Shown: positions 1 to 13,600 of the stretch, piece by piece
Layout: each line of letters opens with the position of its first letter
Numbering within the stretch: position 1 is the stretch's first letter
Translations under genes and position numbers: made by a program
Notes under the pieces: generated by a model
Databases searched by the model: none
The model's input: only the letters and a program-made list of their open reading frames with translations
What the model was told of the DNA's origin: nothing
Assembly: GCA_037349315.1 (NCBI GenBank)
Contig: JBAIAC010000023.1
Span: 36,060,501 to 36,124,500 of the forward strand
Direction: 5' to 3'
From: Chelydra serpentina
Lineage: Eukaryota > Chordata > Testudines > Chelydridae
DNA: 64,000 bases

Positions 1-1883
1 TGCACAGGATGCAAAATCATGAAGTATGATGGATGAGACACCTGGAAGTAGAGCAAAAGAGATAGAATAGGAGTTCCTGGAAGATGAAAAAGATAAGGGA
101 CAATACAGTAAGAGCGAGAAAGAGGTAGAACCTAGGATGCTAGAATTGTGAGGGAAAAAATGGGGCAGGGATGTCAAGAGGGGTCTCTCTGAAGGGATAA
201 TGTCAGGTATACTATAAAGAGACAGGGCTAGCAGCTCTGAACACAAGACTTGTGTTGTATAATGAAAAGTAATTTTCTAGTAAACAAACATGAGCTGGTC
301 AAAATAATTTCAACCAAATAGAGCTTTTGAACCAGAATGAAAATGGAAACTGTGGACATTTTTTATCTTGTTCCAAATATCCTAGTTTTTCAAAGAAAAA
401 GAGAAAATACAGAAATGTTTTGGTTTATGAAAGCTGACCACGTTTTGAGTCTTCTTTGTAACATGTTTATAGGACACCTAGAAATTATTATTTTTTAAAC
501 CACAAATATATATAACATTTTTGACCAGCTCTAAAAAGAAACCTTCTAAATGTTCCCCAAACCGTTAAGACTCAAACTCCGCTCTGAAGATTCTCTGATC
601 CCTGCTCCTAATGCAGTTGAACAGTAAGAAACTCTATATAGCGGTGGACTAAAGACAGTGGCCACCATTCAAGTAATTTACCTAGAATTTCTGCACAGTG
701 TTGCTTGTGGGTAAACATTGACTTGTTGCCCTGCTTCTGAAATGATCTGGGAAAGAAAAGGTTAAAAAAAAAAAAAAAAAAAAAAGCAACTGCCCTGAAT
801 CATAATTTAGAACCCAATGTAACTAAAACCACAACATTTTTGAGCACTCTTAAAATCTAGAACCACCAGTTTTTAAGGTCCTCCTCTCCTGCATTTCTTA
901 CACGTCCATGGGAATTTTGAGTGCTCAGGGAATGCAATACCAGGAGCTCTAAAACTATATAAAGAAGAATAAAATTGGATCTGTCCTTTTCTCAGCAACC
1001 TCACAAAGTCATTCCAGGCACTAAAATGTATTCTTTTGCTGACAAGAGCTTTCTTTTTTAAAGAACCCGTTATAGTCCCCACCCCTCCTCTCCAATAATA
1101 GTTGCATTTTACAATTTTCAAAAGCTGTCAACATACCGATTCTCCACACTGAACATAGACTTTTTTCCATTATGCGTGTCGAATTACTTGTGCCACAATT
1201 AAATCTTTATTTAGCTGATGGCAGATTACCCCTGTGGCAGATTCTCATTTTTCCCCTACTAGAATGGCAATCTAATCAAATAATGGTGTGCATCTATGGG
1301 GGGGGGGGGGGAAAGACTCCAGCAACGTTTCATAAGATGGACACACTCGGCATGTTAAACTATGTCTCTATTAAGATAATTGGTTTTGTTTGATCAAAAT
1401 TGCAGACTCATACAGGATTTCTTGACTGATGATACTTATAGCCCAACATTAAAAAAATAAAGATTGTCTTTGTTTGTGAGACTGATAACGGAACGAGATG
1501 TCTGAAACAGAAGAGACGGATCCTGGTTCTACTGGGCCAAATTCAGCACTGGAAAAAGCAGTAAACGTCCTCTGAACACAATAGAAAATATCCCTGCTTG
1601 CCCTGGTGCTGCATTTAGACCTCTTTCAGAGATCGGAAGTGTTAAGGGTAACACTGTATCCACTACAGGCTTTGCCTATTAAGTAAAAGGAAAGTCTTCT
1701 TTAGTATCCCACAGAAACCCTGTCCATTTCCTCCTGCCTCATAAAACAGCCTAGCCCTGGGCTGTTACATCACATAGGTAAATGAAGTGAAATAACACAC
1801 CATCAGCACCACTAATTGGAAAACGCATACTGTTTTACTGCCTTCTAGTAACATATTCATGGGTCTAAAACTCACACTCCAGA
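1..1883. other. unique AT-rich sequence, no gene seen
   Basis: No coding signal or recognisable repeat on either strand. It contains an A-run of about 22 bases near 764-785 and a G-run near 1299-1311. The short open frames here are accidental, with no domain motifs. Confidence 0.6.
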
Positions 1884-2636
1884 TTCATAGATTATAAAGC
1901 CAGAAAGGACCATTGTGTTAATCCAGTTTGACCTCCTGCGTAACACAGGCCCTTGGACTTCCCTGAACGAATGCCTGTTTGAACAAGAGCATATATTTTA
2001 GAAAAATATCCAGTATCAATTGCCAATGATGGACAATCCATCATAACCCTTGGTAAATGGTACCAATGGTTAATTATTTACACTGTTGAAAATGTGCACC
2101 TTATTTCCAGTCTGAATTTGTCAAGGTTCCACTTCAAGCTACTGCATTTTTTTCTATCCTTGCCTGATTGAAGAGCTCCCTGTTACCGAATTTCTGTTCC
2201 CCATGTAGGTTCTTACAGCCACCTCTTAACTTTCTCACTGATGAGCTGAAAAAGGTAGGGCTCCTTGACCCTCTCACTGTAAAGGTTTTCCAATCCTTTA
2301 ATCATTCTCATAGCTCTTCTCTGAATCCTCTCCAATGTTCCCCACGTCCTCCTTGAATTGTGGACACCAGGATCAGACAGTATTCCAGCAGTGGTCACAT
2401 CAGTGCCAAATACTGAGGTAACTTCTCTATCCCTCGCTATTCTCCTATTTATACATTTAAGGATTGATTGCATCAGCTCTTTGGGCCACAGCATCTCACT
2501 GGCAGCTCATAGTCAGCTGATTATCCACCATGTCCCTCCCAAATCTCTTTCAGAGTCACTTCTTCCCAGAATAGAGTCCACCATCCTGTCTGGCCTTCAT
2601 TCTTGTTTCCTAGATGTATGATTTTACAATTAGCTA
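1884..2636 (-). mobile_element. old CR1 LINE fragment, 3' end (antisense)
   Basis: On the minus strand this is the last part of CR1 ORF2 followed by a CR1-type 3' end. The minus translation around 2213-2494 keeps the CR1 C-terminal signature (ERIQRRAMRMIKGLEN). The plus-strand text at 1884-1950 (agattcatag, ccagaaaggaccattgtg, tgacctcctg) is the reverse complement of a common sauropsid CR1 terminus. The copy is 5'-truncated, as CR1 insertions usually are, and carries several frame breaks, so it is old and non-functional. The exact subfamily is not resolved. Confidence 0.85.
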
Positions 2637-3399
2637 TTGACTTTCAAGTAATTATAGATGCTGTAGAATATAAATGCTGATGTTATAATTAAGATGGACA
2701 ATAATATGGGCAATCTATGCTGGGGAGAATATGCTAGAGGACTATACATCCCTGGAAAAACAAGTGAAATTCAGTAGCGCTGAATAAACGGAGTCGCTTG
2801 CAGTTTAGTGGATGGGGCCATTTCAGATGAGTCTTTGAACACTGATATCCTCTCTGCATAGATATTAAGGTTTTGTTCCTGCGAATCTGCAGCTCACATT
2901 ACTAGCTTGTGGTGCTACTGATCCACTGGCCCTGTGTGGTAACAGTAAATTTTGTGCCAGAGTCCTGGCCAATATACATGTAAATTATACTTATAGTCTG
3001 GTTCCTATGGTAAATGACAGACCTATTAGTACATTTTCTCAGAGCATTTAATTGCTGTCTAATCTATCCATCCATCCATAGGAGAAGAGACGAGAGATAG
3101 GCAGATATGCAGGCATATAGCAATGTTTTTGTAACATGTAATGTTCTTGTTTGCTTGCATGGGTATAGCTATAGGCAGCAGATTGGCACCGAAAATAAAA
3201 CAGTCAGAAAAAGAATGGGACTAAGGTAGAACAGACTTTACTGGTGATATGCTTAGCCTCTAAAGGGAATTGTATCACAGTTGACAATAAGCATCTCTAA
3301 CTCATAGATATATTCTGATATATGGAACTAGCAATATTGTCTGGAATTGCACCATCTGGCGACTCCCCATTATGCTGCATGTAATTATATTATATATGT
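2637..3399. other. unique sequence, nothing recognised
   Basis: AT-rich sequence with a short ccatccatcc run near 3068. I see no gene or repeat. Confidence 0.5.
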
Positions 3400-3580
3400 A
3401 ACTGTCTCACAACACCCCCGTGAGGTAGGCATCATCACCTCCATTTTGTAGACAAGTATGTTGAGGAACAGAAGGGTTAAGTGACTTGGCTAAAGTCATT
3501 CAGCAAGCCAGTGGCATAGTTAGGAAGAGTAGAGTCAGAAATGAAACTCCAAAGTCCTGAACTGTTAGTCTTCTGGTTTA
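3400..3580 (-). repeat. MIR-type CORE-SINE fragment
   Basis: Reverse complement of the MIR core: tgaggtaggcatcatcacc, then ccattttgtagacaag, gaggaacagaagggttaag, gacttggctaaagtcattca and gccagtggcatag. The order and spacing match the well-known amniote MIR family, a tRNA-derived SINE mobilised by L2 LINEs. It is diverged and inactive. Confidence 0.8.
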
Positions 3581-5744
3581 ACCCCGAAACAATACTGCCA
3601 CCCAGACAGTTAAGGATTTTTAAAAAAATGCCCTCCCTATTAAATTACTGTAAGATACATCAGAAGAAAATCTGTTTCTCGGAGGTATCAAGTCTAATTC
3701 TCTATAGCATTTCACAGAGTGTGTTCTCATCTTGACACATGGAGATTTATGTATTTATGCTCTGTGCAATTAAATGGGAATGAAAGAGTAGAAATGAATC
3801 AGCACATACCCCCATTCCAACCCCATACATTTCTGTCAGTGCATTGAGATTAGGGAGTTTAATAACATGTCTTTAAATAAAACCAAAAAAATCTCAAACT
3901 GTATGAACAATGGCAGACCCTTTGGAGGCCTTGCGAAAGATTAAATTTCCAACTGGGGTAACAAGACAAGGTTAAAACACAGCTGATTAATGTGGGGGGG
4001 GGGGCACGAGGGAAGTTTCCATATGGGCTCACAACTGTTGGCTGCCTCTTTGCTTATAAATGAGCCACCACATAATCAGCTTTGCTGTTTTCTCAGGATT
4101 TCTAATAATATAACTTCACTGCTGGGCAGTGAAATTTGTAGGAATGCAGCATTGTTTCATAAGGGTAGGCTTACCCAATAATACAATCTACATGCCCTTT
4201 GAATATGCTATGCAGGTAGGTCTTCCAGGCACCATGCCAGTTGTGATGGCCCATCCTCCTTGCACCATGCAAATCAGATTGTCCTATCGTCCAAGCACGG
4301 CACCGGCTGAGACAGCCCCCTCCCCCACACACTATACCAGTTTTCTTTCTTTCTTAAAATATAAATGTAACACATGCACCATGCTCACAGGCCTGGAACA
4401 TCTGGGTAACTAGCTAGTGTGACACATTTAGGCCCTACTTATGCTCATAATATCTGTGTGAAACCATCAATTTTCTCTGTGTGAATTTTCGCAGGAGAGA
4501 CTGAAACATTCTGCATGAAAACACATGCGTTTGAGCAAAGGCACCATTTCTGATTTGTCACTAGAAGACCAAGTTTTGTGAGGCAAAACATAAGGCTGAT
4601 GAGGGATAAGGAATTAGTTATAAAGCACGCGCACACACAAAATGATTAAATTGAATTAAGTGCTGATGAGACTTCAGAGGATGCACTTAATGATGGGTTT
4701 CATGATGGGCAGATGCCGGTGCACAGTTTTAATGCAGAGCTCATTCCGCTCTATGGCATGTCTGAGCTAGTTTTTTATATTAGTTAGGACAAACATATGT
4801 AGCAGCTTGGAGCACTCAGGAAGGATGGTGGAGGGGGAGGGGAACACACATGCAAAGGTGGCTTTAAGCCTCCCTGCCCCCAATCCTCTGTCTGCTCTGC
4901 ATTAGACCAGTCCCCTACCACAAACTGGAGCGATTTCATGGGCCATTATGGCAGCGTGGGCTCATCGGAGTACAGGGATGCCCTGAGCCGCCTCCTTTCC
5001 CTCCCCAGCCCTGCCCATTCTGCATGGTGGCAAAGGAACAGTTATGGCAGTTCTGTGCCACCCCAGGATTCTGCTACAGTTTGGGAACAGATCCACTGCC
5101 TTTAAGGAAGTTAAGCACCATGGTGCAGCACAAAGGAAAGGATCGGGCCCTTCGTTTCTTATTACGAACAGAACGAGGGTTTGCAAATCAGAAATACAGC
5201 TCCCCTTTCCAGTACTTCCTTCCTTTGATGTTAATAACACCCCACCCTCCCACCGCTACTGGCGGGGCTCTCTTTACTATGCACGAACCTTGTGTCCCAG
5301 CACCAGAGATCTGCATGGCTGAAATGGTTCAGTGTGTTTCTGTCAACACACATATATCATTGATGAGGGTGGGGGTGTGTATGTGACTTACACGCTTCTG
5401 CACTTTTCGACTGTTCCTACCCAGCAAGCCTATAACTGGTTTAGAAGGTAGCACTGTTTCCAGTCAGAGGCAGTTGTTCACATTGCAGACACGCTGGCAG
5501 GTATTGTACAATCCTATTGCTTTAGCTCTCGTCTCTACACACTGTATATCAGGAAGCAAGTGTCGTATTAGGGGAAAATTCCTGGAAAAGAATCATACAG
5601 GCACCTGTTCTGAGGGAGCAAGTGAAAACTAAAGCCACTTGAAACATGCCCAGTTTTAGTATTTGTTACAAGCAAAAACTCAAACTTTGTTTTCTGAAGG
5701 ATTTGCTAAGAGTCATAAACCTTTCCAGGGAACCTATTTGTGGT
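3581..5744. other. unique sequence, nothing recognised
   Basis: Includes a G-run near 3992-4003 and a C/T-rich stretch near 4970-5020. The open frames of up to 120 codons at 5024-5386 overlap each other on both strands and show no domain. Confidence 0.5.
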
Positions 5745-5975
5745 ACCTATATAGCCCCCATTACCACACTATTGGAGTGCCTCATAATCTTTAATGTATT
5801 TATCCTCACAACACCCTGTGAGGTAGGGCAGTGCTATTATCCTCATTTTATAGGCGGAGACCTGAAGCACAGAGAGACTAAGTGACTTGCTCAGGGTTAC
5901 AAAGGAAGCCAGTGGTAGAGCAGGGAATTAAACCTAGGTGTCCCAACTCTGCTATAGTTCCCTAACCCCAGGATG
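5745..5975 (-). repeat. MIR-type CORE-SINE copy
   Basis: Antisense MIR with a well-kept core: cctcacaacaccctgtgagg, attatcctcattttatagg, cacagagagactaagtgact, gccagtggtagagcagggaa. It runs further towards the SINE 3' tail than the copy at 3.4 kb (cataatctttaatgtattta precedes the core). Confidence 0.85.
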
Positions 5976-6590
5976 ACACTTCCTCTCCACTGGACCAGTC
6001 TGTCCTCTGCCTGTTCCTGGATCCTGTGCCAAATTTCTAGTAAACAAGGCCCAATTGTGAAGAAACATGGTTCATTTTATAGCTCGGCATCACACTCCAG
6101 TGAAAGTCACCATTTTGCATGTTTCATTGATAAGCCAGGAGGAACTCAGCTGTTGTGACTGAGATTATGGCTCATCGTAATTTGAACCGTGATTCCTCAG
6201 CTGCAAACCCTTGTGGATCAAAACCACATGGAGATGATCTTCTTTTAATCAAATTGCACAGATCTAGATACAAAAGCAGAGCCTTTTTTTTTTTCCCCTG
6301 GAGGGGAGTTGTTTTCATGTTTGGGCCTGCTTTTCTTTACACAGTTACAGCGACAAGTGTCTTTAATTAGAGAGAGAGGGAGAGAGAGAGACTAACTTTC
6401 CTCTCACCCCAGCTATACACTGCTGTAACTCCAGCGGAGTTGCTCTTGATTTGCACCAGCGGAACTGAGAGAAGAATCAAGCGCGTAGCTTCCAGCTGAG
6501 ACTGAGACTGACTGATGCCAAATCCTCCAGGGGATACAAACGTGGCTGGGTTACGACTTAGGTTGTGTGCCCTTCACTAGGCTCAGCCTC
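5976..6590. other. unique sequence with a short (GA)n tract
   Basis: A purine-rich GAGA tract lies near 6369-6392. No gene seen. Confidence 0.5.
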
Positions 6591-6677
6591 AAAGATTTTC
6601 AACTGGTGCAAATCAGCATGTTGCTCCATTGGCTTCAGTGGAGCTGTGCCAACTTACAGCAGCTGAGGATCTGGCCC
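6591..6677. repeat. ancient dispersed palindrome (copy 1)
   Basis: Imperfect inverted repeat. The left arm (attttcaactggtgcaaatc) is complementary to the right arm (acagcagctgaggatctggc) around a centre with a 'ggcttcagtgg' motif. The same arm pair recurs elsewhere in the window (20.26, 24.75, 25.03, 27.88, 34.64 kb), which marks a dispersed family, probably an ancient MITE. Confidence 0.6.
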
Positions 6678-9600
6678 AAGATTTTTAGTTTGCATAAACC
6701 AAGGCCGTATGAGTGGTGGAAATACACATGATATTATGGACAGCTGAGTTGTCAGTCAAGCAGACTCCAGGGTCTGCCTCTCCACTGGACACCAACTGGT
6801 AAGAAAAATACACAGCGAAGACAGACATTTTACAATCACTCCAGAGTCAGCAGAATACTACTGTTTTTCTCCTCTTTTGCGCCCAGTGCATTGAGGGAGG
6901 GAGAAAGGGCGTAGGCTACAGTTTCCCAAGAAATATCAGATTGCATCCTCTCCCTCCCTTCCCCCACAACAGAGTATTTGTTCTAATACAGCTCTCTCCC
7001 AAAGGTGCTGACATTTATACTGGAGATGTACAGAGTCTTGCCCTATGGGGAAGGCTGGTGCTATTACTAGCAGCTAAGCGAGGTTGCTAACAACCACCAC
7101 GCTTCTGGGAAGCCCCTTTTTACATTCAGCTCCATTTGCTAATGTCCATATTTCCATTCCTGCTCACAGGCTCGTTACAGTAAATGCTGCGGGTGATGAC
7201 AGATGAGGGAAGCACAGGAAAAGAAAATTGCTCATGCTGGTCCTATCAATAAGGAGTGACCAAAAGAAAACGAAGTGTAAAAATGACAACAAATTAGTTC
7301 AGACTTTACCATCCTGGAGACCTTTAGATGAAAATCACTATAGAACTGCAACATTGTCATCTTTGTTATTCACACACTGGCTATGATGGACAGCTCATTG
7401 CCAAAATGCAGGGCCCATTTCTACAATCTGCTGAGGGCTATCTGTTTCCACAGAGGTCAGTGGGGCAAATGCTGAGTTCCTAAATCAGTATCTTCACAGT
7501 CCTTTCACAAGCTCCTATTAACTTCAAGATGCTACACTAGCAGAGAGAAAACAGCAAACATTACCTTTAGACATACAACATCTGTTCCTGAAAGCAGAGC
7601 TTATGTACCTTTAGATATGCATTCTGCAACACGGCTGCTCAACTTTATGGCCACTCCTTTATTTATATGGCACACAGTAGCAGATGGGCCCAGGCCACAA
7701 TATATGGCTCCCCAAACCCCCAAAGTCTGGAAAGTGTATGGGGACAGACTTTTGGTACAGCTCCATCTGCCTGTGTGTCGGGGGGAGGGGGCGAGGCGGG
7801 GGGGCTGGAAAGCAAAGAGAGGCCCCCTGAAGTCCCGCTATAATCATTTATAGAGGTAAGGGCCATGTGAATGATAAGCGGGGATGAGAAAAACTCCCAG
7901 ATCCACTGGAGATTAATGGATGGAATTTGAATGGGAATCCTGCTAATGGCCAAGCCTACCTTGGGAACTAGCAAACTAATTTAACTAATAACTCTAACTT
8001 TAACTACACCCTACAGAATACACCAGGATAGAAGTGTGGTGTTTTTGTTTTTTTTTAGGTACAAGGAGCATTAGGTGCCTATGGAGAGTCTCTGAGAATT
8101 CATATAACCAGATTCATATGCTCTGATCCATATAAAAGCCATCATCCCCTCCCACATTAGCGGTGGGATGTCATAACTTACTAAGAATAAACAGCATATG
8201 AAAATAATCAAGAATTTTTGTTCCTCTAAATCTTTAGAATTATCCCACTCCAGGCAACATATTTTGCAATTACCACACTACAGCGCGTCAACCAGCTAAA
8301 CAAGCATAGAGGTTCAATTTATCTTCAGCTTACTGCTTAATAGCTATTGCAATGTTTTTTTATATTACAGTATTCCCAGATGATCTCCCCCAAGCTAGCA
8401 GGCAGTAGCTGGTACGTGCTCTTTTGGGGGTGGATGACTTTCCTTTATTTGCAGGAAGAAGAAGAAAGTGGAGAACGTAAAAAGAAAAGTGTGTGTGTTG
8501 TGGAAGAGGAGAAGTTATACACACACCTTTGAGTCAATACACCCTGTAGCTCAGAAGTATCGAAAATGGAGGGTCCTGGAGTTACCATTGCAACCCTGAT
8601 TAAAGTTAAAATGCCCTTGTGCTGGAAGGGCTGATCCAAAGTTCACAGAAATCAACGGGAATATCTCCACTGACTTCATTGGGCTTTCAACCAGGCTGCT
8701 AGTAATACATACTGGTTGTGGAAAAATTGTAAAATTTCCTGGTTGAAAACAAAGGGGGTGATTTTTTTCATGAAAATATTTGCAAAAAATGTCTACACTT
8801 TTCTACTAACTCTAGTGATGCATCTTTTGTGCTTCAAGCTGAAACCAAGAGTGTGACATGGTGCACGAAGGCCCTGATTCAGGAAAGCTTTTCTAGTCAG
8901 GGTAACACTTCAGCATATGAAGTCAATTGGAGGAAAGCATTGGGCTTGGCCTTGCTGGTACCTATATTTTTTTAAGCATTTGTGGGGGTTCAGGTACCTA
9001 CATTTGAAAATGAGACCCACAATGTGTGTGTTTTATGAAGGAGTGATATCCAGTCAGAGAAAATATTGATGTCGGTGGAAATTAAATGAATTCTTTATTT
9101 ATACTACTTTCTTTTGATTTATTGGAACCAGCACGCAGCTTGGAGAAAAGGTAGATGAAAGATCTCTCTTTCTCTCGCATGCGCACACACCTCCTCAGAT
9201 CATCTTCGGCTAATTCAGAACAAACTGAATTAACACTAACCAGCTTTGCTTAAGCAAAAACCTGTTCCCGTAGTTACGATGAAGGCTTTCTAAATATGGT
9301 GGCCCATGATGCAAGCAGATAGAATGACTGGTAAATAGGAAATGTATTCCTTGTTAAAACCTAATGACCCACTGGCTACATTTTAACAGGTTGCCCCCAG
9401 AGAGAATTATCATGTCTAGCATGTTTGGGGAGATGAATTGCAATAGCTAGGGAGCTTATGAGTTCCGGTTTGATCATTTAAATGGAGCACATGGAAGCAT
9501 TCCCCTGCCATGCTACTAGTAGCTTCACCTACACCTCACTTTTGCTGGGACACCAAACACATTGTTTATTCTTCATAGGTTAGCTGGAAGCCCAGAAGTT

Positions 9601-10432
9601 AAAATGACACCCAGAGACAGAACACTGAGAATATTTTCCTTTTCAAAAGCAAGCGGCTAGAATTGACGTCGTGGATTATTGCATCTATCAAACAAACCAA
9701 TGGGCCCAGCAAATTTGATAATGTGAAAAGTTCGGACGGGGCAGGGCTCTTCCTGAATGGCAAAGAGAGGCTGTCTATTATGAAAGCCCAGCAGAAATCC
9801 AAGTTGAGACTTGAGAAAGGTAGAGCTGTTTTAAATTTCAATTGCAGATACTCAGAAGGAATTTAAAGTTCCCTGTGGAAAAACGGTGATGTCACAGGCT
9901 GGAAAGCAGTACACGGTTGCTGAACAAACCCAGTAAAACACCACCATGATCCTTTCACACTCCCAACTTGTAATTCGCTACATGTCGAACTGGGATATAC
10001 TGTTGCACTGAGGAGTGAGCTGGGATATAATATTTTTCCCCTTTAAAGTTTTTGACAAAAACACAACAGAGAAAAAAATCCAAACTTTTCTGGTGAAAAA
10101 ATGTAGAGCAGTGATACTTATAAATTTGAACGATCCTTTTGAGTCTCCAAGTTGCCCGCTGTCAACAGATATGGTTTAGTGCCACTGCCATTACTAGACT
10201 CTAGTACCTTTACTCACCCTGAGTAATATTTCACGCAGTGAGAAGTCCCACTGAAGTGAAGGGGCTGCTTTAGGAGTAAGGTGATACTATAAATGGGAGT
10301 CTGGTCCTATGAACATACACCCACAATATAACACATACAAAAAGTCAAGCCAGGCAATGAGACTCAAGTGAAACTTGAATATTTTCACTCTCTCAACAGT
10401 CCACTAAACAGTATAATTTTAAATTACAGAGC
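6678..10432. other. unique sequence, nothing recognised
   Basis: A strongly G-rich tract (7777-7805) lies in otherwise ordinary AT-rich DNA. Short open frames lack domains. Around 8870-8960 there are phrases resembling old sauropsid repeats (ccctgattcaggaaagc, gaagtcaattgg), but I cannot bound an element. Confidence 0.5.
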
Positions 10433-10602
10433 CAAGGTAGGCGAGGTAATATCTTTTATTGGACCAACATCTGTTAGAGGAAGAGACAAGCTTTCAAGCT
10501 ACAGAGAGCTCTTCATCTTGAAAGGTTGTCTCTTTCACCCACAGACCTTGGTCCGATAAAAGATATTACCTCTCCTACCTTGCCTCTCTAGTATCCTGGG
10601 AC
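10433..10602. mobile_element. Penelope-like foldback fragment, subfamily 2
   Basis: Two 35-bp inverted arms lie at 10433-10467 and 10548-10582 (aggtaatatcttttattgg versus its complement ending ttacctctcctaccttg). Between them the minus strand carries a degraded hammerhead-like segment: a purine-rich core, a stem-loop with agagct and agctt arms, then GAAAGCTTGTC. After the right arm comes cctctctagtatcctgggac, a sequence I associate with this element's tail. The inverted-arm layout matches the copies at 35.0 and 38.8 kb, but the sequence family differs. The assignment to Penelope-like elements is inference from layout and tail. Confidence 0.6.
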
Positions 10603-13600
10603 ACTGAAAAAAGTCTCACATTATGTCAGTCATCTGAGAACAAATGGCCCTAATTTTATTGCTCAAAAATATTTTCCCTGGAGGCCCGTTGCTTTCAAGA
10701 AGAAGCTCTTGTTTTGGTTTGGGGTTTTTTTTAAAGCCCTTCTACAAGGAAAAACACTTTTGCATTAGCACACACAACCTATTCCTTCCAAAGATCAATT
10801 CCTATAAGTGAGTCAGTTTCCATTTTCTTCTAGGTTTGTACCGAAGAAAAAGTGGTCAAAGAAACCAGGACCTGTTGGGCTATTCCAAAATCTAGCTGTA
10901 ATCTGGAACCAGAAGAAGTTTTTTTCTACTGTAAACCCCACAAGGGATTTTCCTTAATCTGGTTCACATACCCAAGTTTAAATAAATGTATTTGTTCTGG
11001 GAATGTTTACATTCTTTATACATAAACAAAAGTTCCGCAGTGGCATCTAGAAAAACTGTGCAGGAAGCAGCTAGTTTTACCTGAGAGTATTACAAAACCC
11101 ATTTGCCTGCCTACATTGTTCCTGGCAGAGTTGCTGCTGAAAGCTTGTATTTCTGGGAATGACATGGTTACTGTGTTGCCTAATTATTCTTCAACACCAT
11201 GTTGTCGTTACTAGATTTAGAGCTTTGGAGGCAGGGTTGTACTTCCTAAAAGAACAAAATTCAAGTTAGTGTTTTGGTTTTTTACAACACCTACACAACG
11301 GGGTCCTGGGTCTATAACTGGGGTACCTTGGTGATACAAATAATAAATAGTATGTACCACCAATTCAGAGTGTAGGGGGACATGACCTAAACACAAGGGG
11401 TCTGCTTTGTTCAGAAGTACCCACATGCCTTTGTATTATATGATTGTGCAACTAGTGATGGTAAGATCCAGATACCTGCTCTGTCCAGCCATTAACAGTT
11501 TTTAACCTACTGTAACTGCATAGAGTAATGGCCAACTATTCCACATTCCATGGCCACACAGTCATTAATCAATCCCCTATTCCTGAGACAATTATGCATT
11601 ATATTTTAAGGCTGATTTTGTTTATATATACTTTTGAATAGTGTCTGTGTTAATTTTAGTTGTGATTTCATTTGTAGTTTTCTTCAGGAGCTTCCAGATG
11701 ATCAGATAAAAAAAAATCTGAATTAAATAAAATGTGTAACAGTTTAGAACCCAATAGATTAGGATAAAAACAATACCAGGACATTAGTTACATTACAAGC
11801 AATATGAACATAAGAGAATGTTGGGAAGGGAAAGGCTAAGACTCCCCCCTATAGGTTCATTAAGAACTGACCTTGCTTTATCTGTAAATTCTCCCCAACC
11901 CTCTATTTCCAGGATAATGTTTATCTGTCTAAAGCTCATTAGTACTACAGTATTTGATTTAAAGGTTTTACCTGCCAATTTATTGTAGAGGCTTATTCTT
12001 ATCTGAGGAAAACAATCCACCTGATCTATGGGTTTTGAACTCACCAGCCTCCCCGATATCTATCCCAACACAATTTTATCACAATCTTCTTGACTCAAGA
12101 ACTGCAAACAATGACATGGGAACTTTCAGGTTAATGAGTTTAAGGTTTACAGTTTTTAATCCGAATGTCAGAAAGCATTACAAATAATCTCAAGATTGTT
12201 TAATACCTGTGATACAGCAGAAAATGCTATAGGCTTGATTCTCTAGCTGGCTTACAGTCCCTTTGCTGAAATCCGACTGCAAATACCCAACAGAAAAGTC
12301 CCCTGGCATAGGGGAACTCCCTCCTGGTACATTTGGCCCTGTGCCACTGCCCTCTTGGCATAGTGAAGGGGCATAGCAGGAGCAGTTCTATGCTATATGG
12401 CACAAGGTCTATTGAGGCAGCAACTGTAAATTATAGCAGACCAAGGCTGTCCCTGTGAATCAAGGAGCTGGGATCACCTGACAAGATTCTTGCCCAGTGG
12501 GCCCAAATCTCAATTGCCCCGCACCTCATGTAGACATACCCATTGCACAAAGTGGTGTAAAATGATACCATGCTGATTTAGTAGTGATTTACATCTACTT
12601 TGCACTCATTCTGCATGGCTGTAATTAAACACCTACAGAGGGTACAGGCCAATGTAGATTCAGGGCCTTAGTTTGTGAACTGGCACTTTCGATGACAGGG
12701 TGATGCTTATTGCTTTTGAAATGCAATCTGTGCACTCTCTCTCATCTGTTCTCAGATAGTGGCCCGTTTAATATTCTTGATGACTGGATGACTTTATTTT
12801 GACAACTTTATATATAAAGTACAGCTGCTAAATTTATTTGACAAACTGAAGCTGGTCTGTGTTTGTGAATTGTCCATGAGCAATCTCCGATTTCCCTGAG
12901 AGTATTTGCTATTCATTTGAATGGTTTCAATGAAAAAATTGTTGGTCTGTATTTATAAGCTGATTGTTGCAAGTGTTTGATGCTCTAAATGCGGGCTTTG
13001 CTCATGAGTTTTGAGAAGATATATTGATCATGTAGTATTGTTTCTGCTTCCAGGATGGATTTAAAGGTTTCCGATATGAATACTTGAATACACTCTCTAA
13101 TATTAATTTACAGTTTCCTGCTTATGTGAACATCTTTCCAAATAAACTTGTTTGCCATAATCATCTCAGAAACCAAGCACAAGAAGGGTTCAAAGGCAGG
13201 CAAAGCAAATTCAAGGTTTTACTTAAATATTTACAGGTAACTTGTTGAGAGATTTTTCCCTACTTGAATTAACAGCTGTTGTGATTTTTTCTGTAGCAAA
13301 CATGTCACTCTTTCAGTATTTCTATATCAATGAAATGAAAATGCAGAAATAAAATGGGGGAAAATAATAAAGTCTAACAAATAACAAATTATTAGTCAAC
13401 ACCATAGTCTGTCTCTCAAAGAGCAGCACAGCCAGCTGGTGAAAGAGATACTTAACCTAAATAGCCACTTTTCCAATCCACATCCAGGTTCAGCTCAGTT
13501 CATACACCTGTTCAGTTATACTCTTAAAAAAAATTAGACACCCTACAGATGGATTGGTTTAATAATAAATTCTCTCAGTATCCAGATCATGAGCCTTTCA

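Noticed and set aside
5024..5386. 120-codon plus open frame
   Set aside because: Overlapped by open frames in other phases on both strands, with no motif or exon-like splice context.
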